From assembly GCA_963746885.1 (NCBI GenBank), contig CAVVDM010000012.1, forward strand, positions 22,829 to 86,828: 64,000 bases of DNA. The letters are read 5' to 3'. Below, piece after piece: positions 26,598-36,507 of this stretch. The position numbers and the translations under genes were made by a program. The stretch comes from DATARH01 sp963746885. Its GTDB lineage: Bacteria > Pseudomonadota > Alphaproteobacteria > ATCC43930 > CGMCC-115725. The notes below the pieces were generated by a model, which was given only the letters and a program-made list of their open reading frames with translations, had not been told where the DNA came from and did no database searches. Each line of letters starts with the position of its first letter. Position 1 is the stretch's first letter.

Positions 26598-27137
26598 CTA
26601 TCGAGCCTGCTCCAGATCCGCCTTGAAGTGAGCCCGCAGCTTGATCATCGCCTTATGGTGCGCGCTGCGCACCGTTTGCGGATCGATCCCCAGCGCGACC
26701 GCGATTTCGGCGACGTCCATTTCCTTGTCGTAGAGCATCGCCAGGATCTCGCGCTGGCGCGGCGAGAGCAAGGCTTCCGGCAGTTTCAGCTTCTCCACCG
26801 GTTCGACCGGGTCGACCGCCAGCTGCGCCTCGGGGACCGCGTCGATCGGCACGGAATCTGCCCGCCGCCGGCGCGCCGCATCGCGCGCGGTGCTGCGGGC
26901 GACGATGGTCAGCCAAGTCGACAGCGCTGCGCGTTCGGGATCATAGCTGCGCAACAGGCGGAAATCGTCCTTGCACAGCCGGACAAAGACCTCCTGCGTC
27001 AGGTCCTCGATGTCGCCGCGTCCGGCCATGACGCCGCGCACCGCGGCGACGATCAGCCCGCCATAGCGGCGCACAAACCCCGCCCAGGCGCCGCCGTCGC
27101 CAGCGAGTAGCGCCTCCGGCAGGGCATCGCGTGCCAA
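26598..27137 (-). CDS. ECF-type RNA polymerase sigma factor
   Basis: A 179-residue sigma-70 family protein with only regions 2 and 4. Region 2 contains EDLTQEVFVRLCKD and RAALSTWLTIVARSTARD. Region 4 contains LSPRQREILAMLYDKEMDVA and the helix-turn-helix ALGIDPQTVRSAHHKAMIKL. It directs RNA polymerase to stress promoters when released by the anti-sigma factor encoded downstream. Confidence 0.9.
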   Translation of the reverse strand: MARDALPEALLAGDGGAWAGFVRRYGGLIVAAVRGVMAGRGDIEDLTQEVFVRLCKDDFRLLRSYDPERAALSTWLTIVARSTARDAARRRRADSVPIDAVPEAQLAVDPVEPVEKLKLPEALLSPRQREILAMLYDKEMDVAEIAVALGIDPQTVRSAHHKAMIKLRAHFKADLEQAR

Positions 27138-27154
27138 TCAGCCCGTTCCTGCGT

Positions 27155-28768
<1,614 letters not shown>

Positions 28769-28869
28769 ACAACACTCCCTAACGGATCAGGGCGGTAGAA
28801 TCTTCCTTCTGAGCCGGCGGTCAAGCCACGCGCCTCGGCCAGGACCTCCCGGTCGTTCGTCTGGCCTGG

Positions 28870-28889
28870 ATGCCCGCTTTTGCGGGCAT
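28870..28889. repeat. Perfect 8-bp palindrome upstream of fumarase
   Basis: atgcccgc-tttt-gcgggcat forms a perfect hairpin flanked by ctgg and gacg, the form of a common alphaproteobacterial intergenic repeat. It lies in the 140-base gap before the fumarase start. A run of T is absent, so it may be a repeat rather than a terminator. Confidence 0.65.
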
Positions 28890-28911
28890 GACGTGGCTGG
28901 GAAGACGAGCG

Positions 28912-29275
28912 CTAGACGCCGAAGATGGCGCGGCGGACCTCAACGTGATCGCCCTCGGCGGCGCCGGAGGTGGTGTCGGCACTCGGTCCGACCGCCTCCT
29001 TGACGGTGAACGGCGTATCGCGGATCTCCCAGTATTTGCCCTGGCCCCAGATCGCGACGCCGCCGCCGGTGCCGTCTTCGTAATAGCCGTCGTGCAGGTC
29101 GACGACGGCCGCGCCGGCCGCGCGCAAGGCCGCGACCGCCTCGGCCTCGCCGACGCAGAAGAAATCGGTCTTGCCGGCCGCAGTCCGGCACAATGGCCGG
29201 CGTTGGGCGGCTGAGCTTGACCCGGATCCCGGCGGCCTCGGGCCGCGCGCCGCTGCTGCGGACGATGAACATCAT
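28912..29275 (-). CDS. Hypothetical protein, probable frameshift
   Basis: Starting at 29275 the frame reads MMFIVRSSGARPEAAGIRVK; from about 29186 the sensible sequence continues one frame over (TAAGKTDFFCVGEAEAV, VVDLHDGYYEDGTGGG, WGQGKYWEIRDTPFTVKEAV) to the stop at 28912. One extra base explains the break, giving about 120 residues. No domain recognised. It is encoded just downstream of the alpha/beta hydrolase gene, five bases away, on the same strand. Confidence 0.5.
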
Positions 29276-29280
29276 GCTCG

Positions 29281-30075
29281 CTATCCTAGAAACCGGACGA
29301 CATGGTCAACGAAGGCGCGCGGCTGCTCCAGCTCGGGGTGGTGACCGGCCTGCGCGATCACCGCGAATTGCGCGCCGGGGATGAGCGCGCTGTAGGCGCG
29401 GCCGTAATCGGGGGTGACGATGCGGTCGCTGGCGCCCCACAGGGCGAGCGTCGGCACGGATATGCGGCGCAGCCAGTGTTTGAGCTGCGGGTTGTACATA
29501 TGCGGCCGCCAGCCGTAGAGGCACAGCGAATCCCAGTTGCGCGCGAGCGTCACCAGTTCGGCGTCACTGATCGTGTCGTCGATCGCCGCCTGCCAGCCGA
29601 GGCCGTAATTGCCGGCCGGGCGCCGCGCCGGGTCGTGCCAGCTTCGCCGGTTCAGTTCTGTCGGATTGGTGTTGAAGAAATGGACGATGTCACGCTCCTC
29701 GCGGCCGCCCAGCTTGATCCCGACCGGATCGACGAGAATAAGGCGGTCGAGTTTCGGATGGCCGGCGACCGCGACCTCGGCCGCGATCCAGCCGCCGAAC
29801 GAGAAGCCGATCATCGTCACATGGTCGGGCAGCGCGTCGAGCACGTCGCGATAGAGATGCACCAGGTCGTACATCGTGTCGAAATCCTCGGGCAGCGGCG
29901 AGGCGCCAAAGCCGGGATGCGACGGCGCGATAACCTCGCCGTGCTCGGCAAGCGGGCCGAGGAACGGCGCCTTCGGGCTGACCGGGTTGATGCCGTGGAC
30001 GAGCAGGATCGGCCGGCCGCTTCCCTGCCGCAGCATTTCGAGAGCGAGCGGCCCTGCCTGCAAGCGCTGGCTCAT
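29281..30075 (-). CDS. Alpha/beta hydrolase
   Basis: A 264-residue alpha/beta-fold hydrolase. The nucleophile elbow is GFSFGG, the oxyanion region is LLVHGINPVSP, the acid lies in LWGASDRIVTPD and the His in IAQAGHHPELEQP. ATG 30075 overlaps the stop of the LLM oxidoreductase (ATGA), so the two are coupled. This pairing of a flavin monooxygenase with a hydrolase is common in degradation of esters or ring compounds; the substrate is unknown. Confidence 0.86.
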   Translation of the reverse strand: MSQRLQAGPLALEMLRQGSGRPILLVHGINPVSPKAPFLGPLAEHGEVIAPSHPGFGASPLPEDFDTMYDLVHLYRDVLDALPDHVTMIGFSFGGWIAAEVAVAGHPKLDRLILVDPVGIKLGGREERDIVHFFNTNPTELNRRSWHDPARRPAGNYGLGWQAAIDDTISDAELVTLARNWDSLCLYGWRPHMYNPQLKHWLRRISVPTLALWGASDRIVTPDYGRAYSALIPGAQFAVIAQAGHHPELEQPRAFVDHVVRFLG

Positions 30076-31271
30076 TTCGCTGCCGCGTGCTGCGCCCGCC
30101 AGGCGGTCTCGTCGGCGTCGATCGGCGGCAGGTCCTGCAATTGCGGCAGGACTTCCTTGGCCGCCAGCGTGAAGCTCTTTTCCGCCTCGGCGTGGGTCAC
30201 CAGACCCTGCCTGGTCATCATGATGATGTGCTCGACGCCGCCGACCCGCTTGCGGAAATCCTTGATCTGGCGCGCCACCGTGTCGGGGTTGCCGGCAAAC
30301 ATCTGGCCCTGGCCGATCAGCACCTCGGCGTCGAGATTGGTCGGGCGCGGGCGTCGCGAGGCGCCGGCCCGCCACGCCGCCGGTGCCATCTCGGGCGCCA
30401 CCGCGGCGGGCTGGAACTTGGCGAATTGCGGCGCGCTCTTGATGCTGACGGTCAGGAACCAGGCGATCTTCTGGCCGATGCGCTGCGCCTCCTCGTCGGT
30501 GTCGCCGACATAGGCAAACGCCATGTAGGAAAAGCGGTCCTCGCCGGGCGCCGGCAATGCCGCCTCGGCGCGCGCCTTCTTGTAGGCGTCGAACGCTTGG
30601 CGGGTGCGGTCGTAGCCGCCAAACAGCAGCGTGTTGATGATGCCGCGACGGCCGAGTTCGGCGCAGGTCGGCAGGTCGCTGGTCGCCGCCCAGAATTCGG
30701 GGCGCGGCTGCTGGTAGGGGCGCGGCCAGATGTTGACGTGCGGGTGGGTGAAGAACTTGCCCTCCCAGCTGAACGGCCCGTCATGCGTCGTCAGCGCTTT
30801 CTCGATCAGGTCGATCGCCTCCCATTCGCGCTCGCGGATGCGCATCGGGTTGGCGTCGCCCGACACCATCTCGGTGGCGCCCGACTTGACGAAGCCGATC
30901 TCCAGGCGGCCCTTCGAGATGACGTCGATCGTCGCGTATTCCTCGGCGACCCGCACCGGGTCGGGGCGCACCGTCACCAGCGTGCCGAGCGACAGGATGC
31001 GCGCCTTGCGGGTCATCTGCGCCACGACGCCGGTGATGACCGGGCTCGCCGCCCACATGTTGTTGATGCCGGAATGATGCTCGTTGGTGACGATATGGAG
31101 GCCGATGTCGTCGCACAGCCGGTATTCGTCGAAGATCTCGTCATAGAGCCGCGCCGCGATCTTCGGGTCGCAATACTTGTTGGGCAGGCTGGCCCGCACC
31201 GACTCGGCCTGGTCGAGCACCTCGGCCGGGACGAACGGGTAGGGGTTCTCGCAATGGTTCCACAATTCCAT
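30072..31271 (-). CDS. LLM class flavin-dependent oxidoreductase
   Basis: A 399-residue bacterial luciferase-like monooxygenase. Recognisable blocks are LHIVTNEHHSG, LSLGTLVTVRPDPVRVAEEY, ISKGRLEIGFVKSG and FAGNPDTVARQIKDF. It oxidises a substrate with reduced FMN and O2. It is first in a two-gene operon with the alpha/beta hydrolase. The exact reaction cannot be read from sequence. Confidence 0.9.
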   Translation of the reverse strand: MELWNHCENPYPFVPAEVLDQAESVRASLPNKYCDPKIAARLYDEIFDEYRLCDDIGLHIVTNEHHSGINNMWAASPVITGVVAQMTRKARILSLGTLVTVRPDPVRVAEEYATIDVISKGRLEIGFVKSGATEMVSGDANPMRIREREWEAIDLIEKALTTHDGPFSWEGKFFTHPHVNIWPRPYQQPRPEFWAATSDLPTCAELGRRGIINTLLFGGYDRTRQAFDAYKKARAEAALPAPGEDRFSYMAFAYVGDTDEEAQRIGQKIAWFLTVSIKSAPQFAKFQPAAVAPEMAPAAWRAGASRRPRPTNLDAEVLIGQGQMFAGNPDTVARQIKDFRKRVGGVEHIIMMTRQGLVTHAEAEKSFTLAAKEVLPQLQDLPPIDADETAWRAQHAAAK

Positions 31272-31406
31272 GCCGCCGCCCTCCGGGGTTCATCGCCGCG
31301 CATATCTTAGGGTTCCGACCCGGGCGGCGCCACCCCCACCCGGGCATACCAGGGCGCGGCTATCGGCCGCGAGCCGCGATCGCCACCGCGGGATCTGCCG
31401 GTTGGA

Positions 31407-31890
31407 TCAGCGCTTGCGGAAGCTGTCGAGGGTGACGACCTCGGCGGTCGTCTTTTCCGCCGGCTTGGCGGGCGCCTTCGGGCGGCGCTTCGAGCGGCAG
31501 CGCCGGCTTCTCCGCGTCGGCCGGCTCGATCTCGGGCGTCGCGAATTCGAGCGCGAAATTGACCGACGGGTCGGCAAAGCTGCGGATCGCGGCGAACGGC
31601 ACGGTCAGCCGCTCGAGCTGTTTCTGGAAGCTGAGGGTGACCGAGAAGCTGTCCTTGCCGACCGCCAGGTCCCAATACTGGTGCTGCAGCACGATTGTCA
31701 TCTCGGCCGGAAACCGGGTGCGCAGCGAATCCGGAATGTCGACGCCGGGTGCCGCGGTGGCGAAGCCGATATAGAAATGGTGGGCGCCGCGCAGCCCCTC
31801 GCGCGCCGCCCGGTCGATCGCCTCGCGCACCACGCCGCGCAGCGCGCGCTCGACCATCTGCTCGTAGTGGTACAGATCCTGCGCCATCAC
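31407..31890 (-). CDS. sspB: ClpXP adaptor SspB (alphaproteobacterial type), one frameshift
   Basis: Delivers ssrA-tagged proteins to ClpXP. The tag-binding domain includes LRGAHHFYIGFATAAPGV, RFPAEMTIVLQHQYWDL and FSVTLSFQKQLERLTVPFAA. The linker ends in a short ClpX-binding tail. The tail is reached only after removing one G at about 31476; then it reads EKTTAEVVTLDSFRKR and stops at 31407, the usual SspB ending. Uncorrected, the frame wanders to base 31360. It lies 40 bases downstream of the ssrA transcript, the RNA whose product it serves. Confidence 0.88.
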
Positions 31891-31914
31891 CCCTCGCCGT
31901 TCGCAGCGAGCCCC

Positions 31915-31956
31915 ACGGAAAATGAAGTGAGGGGCTTCTGTTGCCCGGTGCCCCTC
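31915..31956 (-). terminator. Rho-independent terminator of ssrA
   Basis: On the minus strand gaggggc and gcccctc pair as a 7-bp stem (31929-31956), followed by acttcatttt. It lies 40 bases past the tag stop codon and fits the 3' end of the tmRNA coding piece. Confidence 0.75.
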
Positions 31957-32254
31957 GAACCGCGAGTTTCCTGCGTAGCTTCTCCCCGTTAAGGGTTAGG
32001 CCGCAAGAGCCTCTGTTGCGAAGTTATCGTTCGCAGCTGAGTTATGACCCGATAACGGTGGTATCATGCCGAGCGACGGTTCTTACCTTTACTACGCGCG
32101 TCGAGCCTATTTCGCCCCCATGGAGCCGCCGGCCATGACCGATTTGCCGAACCGGTCAACCTGCCGGCGGAAATTGGTGGAGGCGCCGGGTACCGCCCCC
32201 GGGTCCGCAACGCCTATTCCGCAAGCCGTGTATCGCCATAGTTGGTTGCCCAAC
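31929..32254 (-). ncRNA. ssrA: tmRNA, circularly permuted two-piece form
   Basis: Rescues stalled ribosomes and tags nascent chains. Read leftward, the acceptor piece comes first: hairpin GTTGG-GCAA-CCAAC at 32254-32241, then a T-arm-like CCGGGGGCGGTACCCGG and the 3' end CGCCTCCACCA finishing at 32175. After a spacer of about 55 bases the coding piece starts GGGGGCGAAATAGGCTCGAC at 32119; its GGGGGCG pairs with CGCCTCC. The tag frame at 32037-31996 encodes AANDNFATEALAA and a TAA stop. Gene order acceptor-then-coding is the permutation known from alphaproteobacteria. A TATATC box lies at 32261-32266. The exact piece ends are estimates. Confidence 0.93.
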
Positions 32255-32319
32255 GGGGGAGATATAGGGTGCCGCGGGCGCGGGCGCAATCGCCCGCTGC
32301 GTCACGCGGGAGGCGGGGC

Positions 32320-33254
32320 ATGCAGCTGACCCCGGAGCAAGCAGGAGGAGATCGCCGCCGAGCGCGCCATCGCCCGGACGACCCGCCGCGCCACCGTGCC
32401 GGCGCTTGGAGGAAATCCTCTACGAGGCGCTGCCGGTGCTCGACCACGGCTTTGTCCGGGTGATCGACTACATGGGCGACGACGGCGCGATCGTGCAGGC
32501 GGCGCGCGTCTCCTACGGCCGCGGCACGCGAAGGGTCAGCGAGGACCGCGGCCTCATCAACTACCTGATGCGGCATCGCCACACGACACCGTTCGAGATG
32601 TGCGAGATCAAGTACCACGTCAAATTGCCGATCTTCGTGGCGCGGCAATGGATCCGCCACCGCACCGCCAACGTCAACGAATACTCGGCGCGCTATTCGA
32701 TCCTCGACAACGAGTTCTATATCCCCGCGCCGGACAAGCTGGCGGCGCAGGCGACGGTCAACCGTCAGGGGCGCGGCGACGTACTCGAAGGCGCGGCGGC
32801 GCGCCATGTCCTCGACCTGCTGCGCGCCGACGCCGAGCGCGCCTATGCCGGCTATGCCGAAATGCTCAACGAGGACGCCGCCGGCGAGCCGCGCGACCCG
32901 TCCTGGCCGGGCCTCGCGCGCGAGTTGGCGCGGATGAACCTGTCGCTCAACTTCTACACCCAATGGTACTGGAAGACCGACCTGCACAACCTCTTGCATT
33001 TCCTCAGCCTGCGCGCCGACCCGCACGCGCAATACGAGATCCGCGCCTACGCCGAGGCGATGCTGGATACCGTCAAGCGCTGGGTGCCGCTCGCCCACGC
33101 CGCCTTCCTCGAATACCGCCTCAACGCCGCGACGATCTCCGCTGCCGGCCTCGCCGCCATCCGCCGCCTCATCGCCGGCGAGAAGCTCGACCAGGCGTCG
33201 AGCGGCCTCTCGGCCCGCGAATGGCGCGAGCTGATGGCGCTGCTCGACCGATAA
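32320..33254 (+). CDS. thyX: FAD-dependent thymidylate synthase ThyX, two frameshifts
   Basis: Makes dTMP from dUMP using FAD and methylene-tetrahydrofolate. The ThyX motif appears as RHRTANVNEYSARY. The intact part from 32406 lacks the family's first 30 residues. Starting at ATG 32320, after a gggaggcgggg ribosome-binding site, and removing one G at about 32342 and another at about 32409 gives MQLTPEQQEEIAAERAIA and then VPALEEILYEALPVLDHGF, the expected N-terminus. Because ThyX is normally essential, this argues for sequence error. It is divergent from ssrA. Confidence 0.92.
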
Positions 33255-33267
33255 GCATGGTGTCTTA

Positions 33268-35040
33268 ATGGCAATCCCTTTCCCAGACAAGAAAATTCCC
33301 CTTACCGATGATTTCCCTCAATACGAGGACTGGTTTTCTCTGCATCCGGTCGAGGTGTCTATTTCTATTGCCGTGCGCTCTGCTTTGCGTGTTCTGCCCC
33401 TTATAGGTGAAAGACGTAATACCGAAAATTTATTCTCTGGTCTAATGCTAACGGTCTTTCGGGCTCTAGCCGTTTCCTGGGCTGTTGCAAGGTACGGCAA
33501 GTCTCACCTCTTATCAGAGGCAGCCGAAGGGGCAGCGGCCGCAATTAGAAAGACAGCTGATGGAAATTTCTTCTCCGCGTTTTCCAGTTATGGCGCCGTT
33601 CACGCCGTCACTGACGGCTATGGCATCTCCGGCAACGCCACGGTCGCGGTCACTAACTCTATTAGTGCGTTCATTCAGGAATCTGAGGAAGCGCGGGAGA
33701 CAGGGGCCCTCGCAAATGCGGCAGCGATCGCAGACGCGGAGGTCGTTGGGCAGGCGAGCCCGGAGTTGCTGTCGGCACTCTGCCTTAGCTTAGCCAGCTC
33801 CGCCCTGTGGCCCAGGGAACCGCCGCCAGTCGTCCAAAAAGCATGGGCGGATCTGAAGGATGCTCTGCTGACTGCTGAAGACTACTGGGAGGTTTGGGTA
33901 AACTGGTATGAAAATCGGCTCTACGGTCGCGTATCGATCGGCGAGGGCTTCGACCTTGCAGTCGCTACCCTGCCCGACGAGCTGTGGGAAGCAGGCCCCG
34001 CCGCCGTCAACGCCCGTATCAAGGAGCTGATCGCCGAGCACACCCCGCCCGAGCCCATCCCGGCCCAGGGCGCCGGCCCGCATTTCGCGCTCAGCCCCGA
34101 CCTAAAGATCGCTCTGGCACCGCCCGGCGAGATCGATGCGGCCGGCAACAATATGGCGCGTATCGGCAATCTGCTGCCGGTCGTGCGGCAGGTGGCCGGC
34201 GACCTCGCCGGCCATCTAAACCCCAATACCCAGCCGGAAATCAGCCGGATCGTCGGCGATTACCGCGCCGCAATCGCCGGCGAACCGGAAAGGATCGCCT
34301 GGGGAAGCGTTTTCGGCATTGGCGTGCGGCTCGAAAACGCCGCCGCCGCGTCCCGCCGCGAGATCGCCGACCGGCTGTGCGACCCGCTCGAAGACGCGCC
34401 GCAGGAAGCGCTCGACAGCCTGCTGGCACTGCACGGCCCGCTGATGCTGGCAACCGCCGAAGGCCGCGAATTCGCCGATGACGCCGACCGCTTCAGCCAG
34501 ACCCGCGAACAGCAGGCCGAATTGCGGCGGGACGCCCAGTTCATCACGGAGAACCTGAAGGATTCGCCGGAAATCATTGAGGCGCCGGCAGCACGGCTTG
34601 GCGAGGAAGCCGCCGCCTCCATCGGCGAAGGCCCGCATCCCGAGCGTGGCACCGTCTTCGGCCTGGCGACGGTGAAGCATGCCGCCACGATCTTCATTCC
34701 GGCCGCAACGCTGGCGGGCTTCGTCCCGGCCGGAGCCGCCGCTGCCGGACTGCTCGGCGCCGCGGTCGGCGGCGGGATCGCCTGGGCCGGCTACGAAACG
34801 CTCAAGAGAAGCAAAATGTACTCGACGGCAACGGCGGCGCTCGGGCCGGTGTGGGACCAGCTTCTGCAGGGCGGCGAGGCGCAAGCCCTTCGCGTCCTGG
34901 TTCGCCTCGCGCCGTTTCGCACCTTCGTGGCGCGGAACGAAGAGTTGCTCCGCCGCATCGCCGAGAATACAACGCAGCTGCGGTGGACCTTACGCTATAT
35001 TGATTTCATCCTCCGGACGAACTCGTCGAGGAACGATTAA
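33268..35040 (+). CDS. Large protein of unknown function with W-rich motif and C-terminal membrane segment
   Basis: 590 residues, starting 14 bases after thyX. The first 210 codons are clearly less GC-rich than the rest and contain a hydrophobic, Ser/Ala-rich region. A compact motif, DYWEVWVNWYENRLYGR, near residue 210 is followed by LPDELWEAGPAAVNARIKEL; I have the impression such a module recurs in unknown alphaproteobacterial proteins but cannot name it. The remainder is mostly helical and acidic, with a probable transmembrane segment near residue 500 (FVPAGAAAAGLLGAAVGGGI). The stop overlaps the next start. The composition change inside one frame suggests a chimera or transfer of the 5' part. 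Confidence 0.75.
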   Translation: MAIPFPDKKIPLTDDFPQYEDWFSLHPVEVSISIAVRSALRVLPLIGERRNTENLFSGLMLTVFRALAVSWAVARYGKSHLLSEAAEGAAAAIRKTADGNFFSAFSSYGAVHAVTDGYGISGNATVAVTNSISAFIQESEEARETGALANAAAIADAEVVGQASPELLSALCLSLASSALWPREPPPVVQKAWADLKDALLTAEDYWEVWVNWYENRLYGRVSIGEGFDLAVATLPDELWEAGPAAVNARIKELIAEHTPPEPIPAQGAGPHFALSPDLKIALAPPGEIDAAGNNMARIGNLLPVVRQVAGDLAGHLNPNTQPEISRIVGDYRAAIAGEPERIAWGSVFGIGVRLENAAAASRREIADRLCDPLEDAPQEALDSLLALHGPLMLATAEGREFADDADRFSQTREQQAELRRDAQFITENLKDSPEIIEAPAARLGEEAAASIGEGPHPERGTVFGLATVKHAATIFIPAATLAGFVPAGAAAAGLLGAAVGGGIAWAGYETLKRSKMYSTATAALGPVWDQLLQGGEAQALRVLVRLAPFRTFVARNEELLRRIAENTTQLRWTLRYIDFILRTNSSRND

Positions 35041-35930
35041 TGCGGATCGGGTTTATCGGGATGGGCACGATGGGGACGCCGATCGCCGAGTGCCTGGTCG
35101 CGGCCGGGCACCGGCTGACCGTCTATGATGCGCGGCCCGCGGCGATGGGCGCGCTGATCGGGCATGGCGCGACCACCGCCGACAACCCGGCCGAGGCCGC
35201 CTATGCCGCCGAGATCGTGTTCACCTCGCTGCCCGGGCCGCAGGAGGTCGAGGCCGTCGCGCTCGACCCCGAGCTTGGCATCTTCGCCGGGCTGCGCCGC
35301 GGCGGCACCTATATCGACCTGACGACCAACGCCCCGGCGAGCGTGCGGCGCGTCGCCGAGGCCGCCCGCAAGCGCGACATAAAGTTTCTCGACGCGCCGG
35401 TCAGCGGCCGGCCGCCCGGCATGACCGTGATGGTCGGCGGGCGCGAGGCCGATTTCGCGCATTGCCGGCCGTTGTTCGAGGCGATCGCGAAGAACGTCTT
35501 TTATGTCGGCCCCAGCGGCGCCGGCGCTACCGCCAAGCTCGTCACGCAATATCTCGGCTACACCAATTTCATCGCCGCGCTCGAAGGCATGCTGGTGGCG
35601 GCGAAGGCCGGCATCGACCTCGGCGTGCTGGCGCAGATCGTGCCGGTCAGCGCCGGCCAGAGCCGCACCTTCGACAACGCCGCGCGGCTCGTGCTGACCG
35701 GCACCTTCGCCGCGGGCGGCACGCTCGACATCGTCGCCAAGGACATCGACCTGGCGGTGGCGCTGGCGCGCGAGGTCGGCGCCCCGGCGGCGCTCGGCGC
35801 GCTTGCCTCCGACGCCTACAAGCGGGCCCAGGCGCAGGGCTGGGGCCAGGAGGGCTTCCCGGTCGTCGCCCGCATCCTGGAGGCGATGGCCGGGGTGGCG
35901 CTGAGATCGGAGTCGCGCGATGAGCAATGA
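35040..35930 (+). CDS. NAD(P)-dependent beta-hydroxyacid dehydrogenase
   Basis: A 296-residue member of the 3-hydroxyisobutyrate/tartronate-semialdehyde reductase family. The Rossmann loop is GFIGMGTMGTPIAE, the substrate loop DAPVSGRPPGM (usual DAPVSGGxxGA) and the catalytic Lys GATAKLVTQYLGYTN. ATG 35040 overlaps the TAA of the gene before it. The stop overlaps the start of the dioxygenase beta subunit by 11 bases, so it belongs to the ring-hydroxylation operon and may act on a downstream hydroxyacid. Confidence 0.88.
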   Translation: MRIGFIGMGTMGTPIAECLVAAGHRLTVYDARPAAMGALIGHGATTADNPAEAAYAAEIVFTSLPGPQEVEAVALDPELGIFAGLRRGGTYIDLTTNAPASVRRVAEAARKRDIKFLDAPVSGRPPGMTVMVGGREADFAHCRPLFEAIAKNVFYVGPSGAGATAKLVTQYLGYTNFIAALEGMLVAAKAGIDLGVLAQIVPVSAGQSRTFDNAARLVLTGTFAAGGTLDIVAKDIDLAVALAREVGAPAALGALASDAYKRAQAQGWGQEGFPVVARILEAMAGVALRSESRDEQ

Positions 35931-36474
35931 TCGGCTCGACCGCCTGCTGCTGGTGCAGGAGGTGGCGGAGTTCCTCTACCGCGAGGCCGAACTGCTCGAC
36001 GAGCGGCGCTACCAGGAATGGCTCGGGCTGCTCGCCGACGACATCCGCTATTGGATGCCGATGCGGCGCAACATCAAATACGGCGAGGGCGCGCGCGAGT
36101 TCACCCGCAGCGTGACCGACATCAACTGGTTCGACGAGGGCAAGGAGACGCTGGCGCGCCGCGTCAAGCAGATCGAGACCGGCATCCATTGGGCCGAGGA
36201 GCCGGTGTCGCGCATCTCGCATCTGGTGTCGAACGTGCAGCTGGTCGAAGCGACGCCCTCGGTCGCCGAGGCGCGCGAGGTCGCGGTCAAATGCCGCTTC
36301 CTGATCTACCGCAACCGGGTCGAGACCGAGACCGACCTGCTGGTCGGCAAGCGCGAAGACCTGCTGCGGCGGCCAGAGGGCTCGAAAAACGGCGACGGCT
36401 GGCAGATCGCGCGGCGCAAGATCATCCTCGACCAGAACGTATTGCTGAGCAAAAACCTGACGTTCTTCTTCTGA
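35920..36474 (+). CDS. Aromatic-ring-hydroxylating dioxygenase beta subunit
   Basis: A 184-residue small subunit of the SnoaL-like/NTF2 fold. Family blocks are EVAEFLYREAELLDERRYQE, DDIRYWMPMRRN, VSRISHLVSNV and WQIARRKIILDQNVL. It structurally supports the alpha subunit in alpha3beta3 complexes. It is followed 33 bases later by the alpha subunit. Having beta before alpha is the reverse of the most common order. Confidence 0.92.
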   Translation: MSNDRLDRLLLVQEVAEFLYREAELLDERRYQEWLGLLADDIRYWMPMRRNIKYGEGAREFTRSVTDINWFDEGKETLARRVKQIETGIHWAEEPVSRISHLVSNVQLVEATPSVAEAREVAVKCRFLIYRNRVETETDLLVGKREDLLRRPEGSKNGDGWQIARRKIILDQNVLLSKNLTFFF

Positions 36475-36507
36475 CCCGACTTCTGACCCCGACCGCGGGA
36501 GGCACGC

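Noticed and set aside
32107..32289. Minus-strand 60-residue frame between sspB and thyX
   Set aside because: Lies within the tmRNA gene; no ribosome-binding site or protein features.
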